This document shows, in pieces, positions 31,226 through 32,373 of a DNA stretch of 32,373 nucleotides; within the stretch, counting starts at the first letter, position 1; each line of letters starts with the position of its first letter. A model generated the notes under the pieces. It worked only from the letters and a program-made list of their open reading frames with translations. It was not told the origin of the DNA and searched no databases. The DNA is from Actinomycetes bacterium (GTDB taxonomy: Bacteria; Actinomycetota; Acidimicrobiia; Acidimicrobiales; Microtrichaceae). The stretch spans positions 1 to 32,373 of the forward strand of contig JAEWED010000057.1 in NCBI GenBank assembly GCA_023389745.1, read 5' to 3'. The translations under genes and the position numbers were made by a program.

Positions 31226-32085
31226 CGCCCGAGCAGCACGCCGTGCTCGACACGGGCCTCGCCGAGCTGCGCGACCTGCCGTGGCGCCACACCCGCGACC
31301 CGTGGGCCGTGCTGGTCAGCGAGGTGATGCTGCAGCAGACCCAGGCGGCGCGGGTGGTTCCGAGGTGGCACCGCTTCATGGACCGATGGCCGGATCCGGC
31401 GGCATGCGCCGCGGCGTCACTGGCCGACGTGCTCGAGGAGTGGAGCGGACTCGGCTATCCGCGTCGGGCCCGGAACCTGTGGCTCACCGCAGGGCGCTGC
31501 GTCGCGGAGCACGGCGGTCGGCTCCCCTCGACGACCGAGGAGCTGATGGCGCTGCCGGGCATCGGCGCGTACACGGCGCGGGCCGTGCTGGCGTTCGCGT
31601 ACGAGGCCGATGTGGGCGTCGTCGACACGAACATCGCCCGTGTGCTCGCTCGCCGCGAGGGCCGGCCCTTGACGGCGAAGGTGGCGCAGCAGCTCGCGGA
31701 CGCCTGGATGCCCGAGGGGCGCTCCTGGGACTGGAACCAGGTCGTCATGGACCTGGGCGCGTCGCGCTGTCGACCCGAACCGCGATGCGACGGCTGCATG
31801 GTCGAGTGCACGTGGCGCTCCGCAGGCGGTCCGGCGCCCGACCCTGCCGTCGGTTCGGCGGGGGTGTCGCGCCGACAGGCGCGGTTCGAGGGGTCCGCCC
31901 GCCAGGCGCGCGGCCGCCTGCTCGCCGCGCTCGGCAGCGCGCCGGTCGCCCGCCACGACGTCGTCCAGGTCATCGGGTGGGCCGAGCGTGACGGCGCGAC
32001 CGGCGACGCTGCAGCGCTCATCGATTCCTTGTTGGCCGACGGGCTGATCGTCGTCGTGGACGGTGTGTTGGACCTGCCCCGCTGA
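31222..32085 (+). CDS. mutY: A/G-specific adenine DNA glycosylase
   Basis: 287 residues. It removes adenine mispaired with 8-oxoguanine. Catalytic Glu34 in VSEVMLQQTQAARVV, helix-hairpin-helix LPGIGAYTARAVLAFAY and Asp135 in VVDTNIARVL are in place. The iron-sulfur loop has four Cys at 183, 189, 192 and 196, spaced C-x5-C-x2-C-x3-C instead of the usual C-x6-C-x2-C-x5-C. The C-terminal 90 residues (RQARGRLLAAL ... IDSLLADGLIVVVDG) are the short form seen in actinobacteria, not a full NUDIX-like 8-oxoG domain. The GTG at 31222 overlaps the upstream stop (GTGA) and is preferred to GTG 31201. Confidence 0.9.
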   Translation: MTPEQHAVLDTGLAELRDLPWRHTRDPWAVLVSEVMLQQTQAARVVPRWHRFMDRWPDPAACAAASLADVLEEWSGLGYPRRARNLWLTAGRCVAEHGGRLPSTTEELMALPGIGAYTARAVLAFAYEADVGVVDTNIARVLARREGRPLTAKVAQQLADAWMPEGRSWDWNQVVMDLGASRCRPEPRCDGCMVECTWRSAGGPAPDPAVGSAGVSRRQARFEGSARQARGRLLAALGSAPVARHDVVQVIGWAERDGATGDAAALIDSLLADGLIVVVDGVLDLPR

Positions 32086-32130
32086 CGGAGAACTGGTCGC
32101 CCGACCGGCCGCTGCGATGCGGCGCGACGC

Positions 32131-32373
32131 CTACTCCGCGAGGAAGCGGAGGATCTCGGCGTTGACGACGTCGGGCTGTTCGAGCTGCAGGAAGTGGCCG
32201 GCGTCGGGCACGATCACCGAGCGGCTGCCGGGCGCGGTCAACACGGCGTCCACCCCTTCGGCGAGCGCCGCGGACATGCAGCCGTCGTCCGCGCCGTGCA
32301 GGTAGAGCAGCGGCTGTGGCGGAATCGAGAACGCAGCGTTCTGTGCGTCGGCGAGCGCCGGGTCCTGTAGCTC
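32131..32373 (-). CDS. Alpha/beta hydrolase, C-terminal part (runs off the right edge)
   Basis: 80 codons up to a TAG at 32131-32133. PPQPLLYLHGADDGCMS holds the acid of the catalytic triad (Asp after HGADD) and PDAGHFLQLEQPDVVNAEIL the catalytic His, followed by a terminal helix, as in epoxide hydrolase/haloalkane dehalogenase-like members. The nucleophile elbow and cap lie outside the window, so the activity is unknown. It converges on mutY with a 45-base spacer. Confidence 0.75.
   Translation of the reverse strand, partial: ELQDPALADAQNAAFSIPPQPLLYLHGADDGCMSAALAEGVDAVLTAPGSRSVIVPDAGHFLQLEQPDVVNAEILRFLAE

Overview
This window looks like a chromosomal segment of a very GC-rich (about 70% by eye) free-living actinobacterium. 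The gene content (acyl-CoA metabolism, a Tat-exported DUF1800/DUF1501 pair, FHA plus Ser/Thr kinase signalling, many leaderless genes behind TANNNT -10 boxes) would fit the Acidimicrobiia, for example an Ilumatobacter-like lineage. That placement is an inference from style and content, not from a marker gene. No rRNA, tRNA, CRISPR array, insertion sequence or phage gene was seen. About 29 protein genes can be supported, two of them cut by the window edges and one apparently frameshifted.

Layout. 1-2.9 kb: the start of a lipoprotein gene (leftward), an FGGY sugar kinase and a small lipoprotein. 3.0-6.3 kb (leftward): a crotonase-family enzyme, an ATP-grasp enzyme and a beta-propeller (SBBP-type) lipoprotein, with a GYF-like-domain protein diverging at 6.5 kb. 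7.5-10.5 kb (leftward): a DUF1800 protein followed by a DUF1501 protein with a 4-base overlap, both with export signals. 10.6-14.8 kb (rightward): a promoter and a structured leader that I read as a yybP-ykoY (Mn2+) riboswitch, then a P2A-type cation ATPase, then a zinc alcohol dehydrogenase. 14.8-16.8 kb: a redox island with glutathione peroxidase diverging from a DsbB-like/thioredoxin-like pair. 16.8-19.0 kb (leftward): an FHA-HTH protein overlapping a transmembrane Ser/Thr kinase. 19.2-24.1 kb: a quinone-oxidoreductase-like MDR, a methyltransferase, two malyl-CoA lyase/CitE-family genes and a lactonase-like MBL-fold hydrolase. 24.2-25.9 kb: a LysR regulator, a small unknown gene and a frameshifted secreted protein. 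26.0-30.2 kb (leftward): a methylsuccinyl-CoA dehydrogenase-like flavoprotein and a GGDEF-EAL protein. 30.5-32.4 kb: a methyltransferase, MutY, and the end of an alpha/beta hydrolase.

How they fit together. The malyl-CoA lyase, the malyl-CoA thioesterase-like paralogue and the methylsuccinyl-CoA dehydrogenase are three steps of the ethylmalonyl-CoA pathway, so the organism probably assimilates acetyl-CoA units by that route. The ATPase leader carries the two sequence blocks that flank the Mn2+ aptamer P1 helix, and its 3' P1 strand can alternatively pair with the ribosome binding site, which gives a testable Mn2+-ON switch. Roughly twelve genes have a TANNNT hexamer ending only 6-10 bases before the start codon, the signature of leaderless mRNAs. 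Intergenic spaces hold five independent short tandem duplications and several perfect palindromes.
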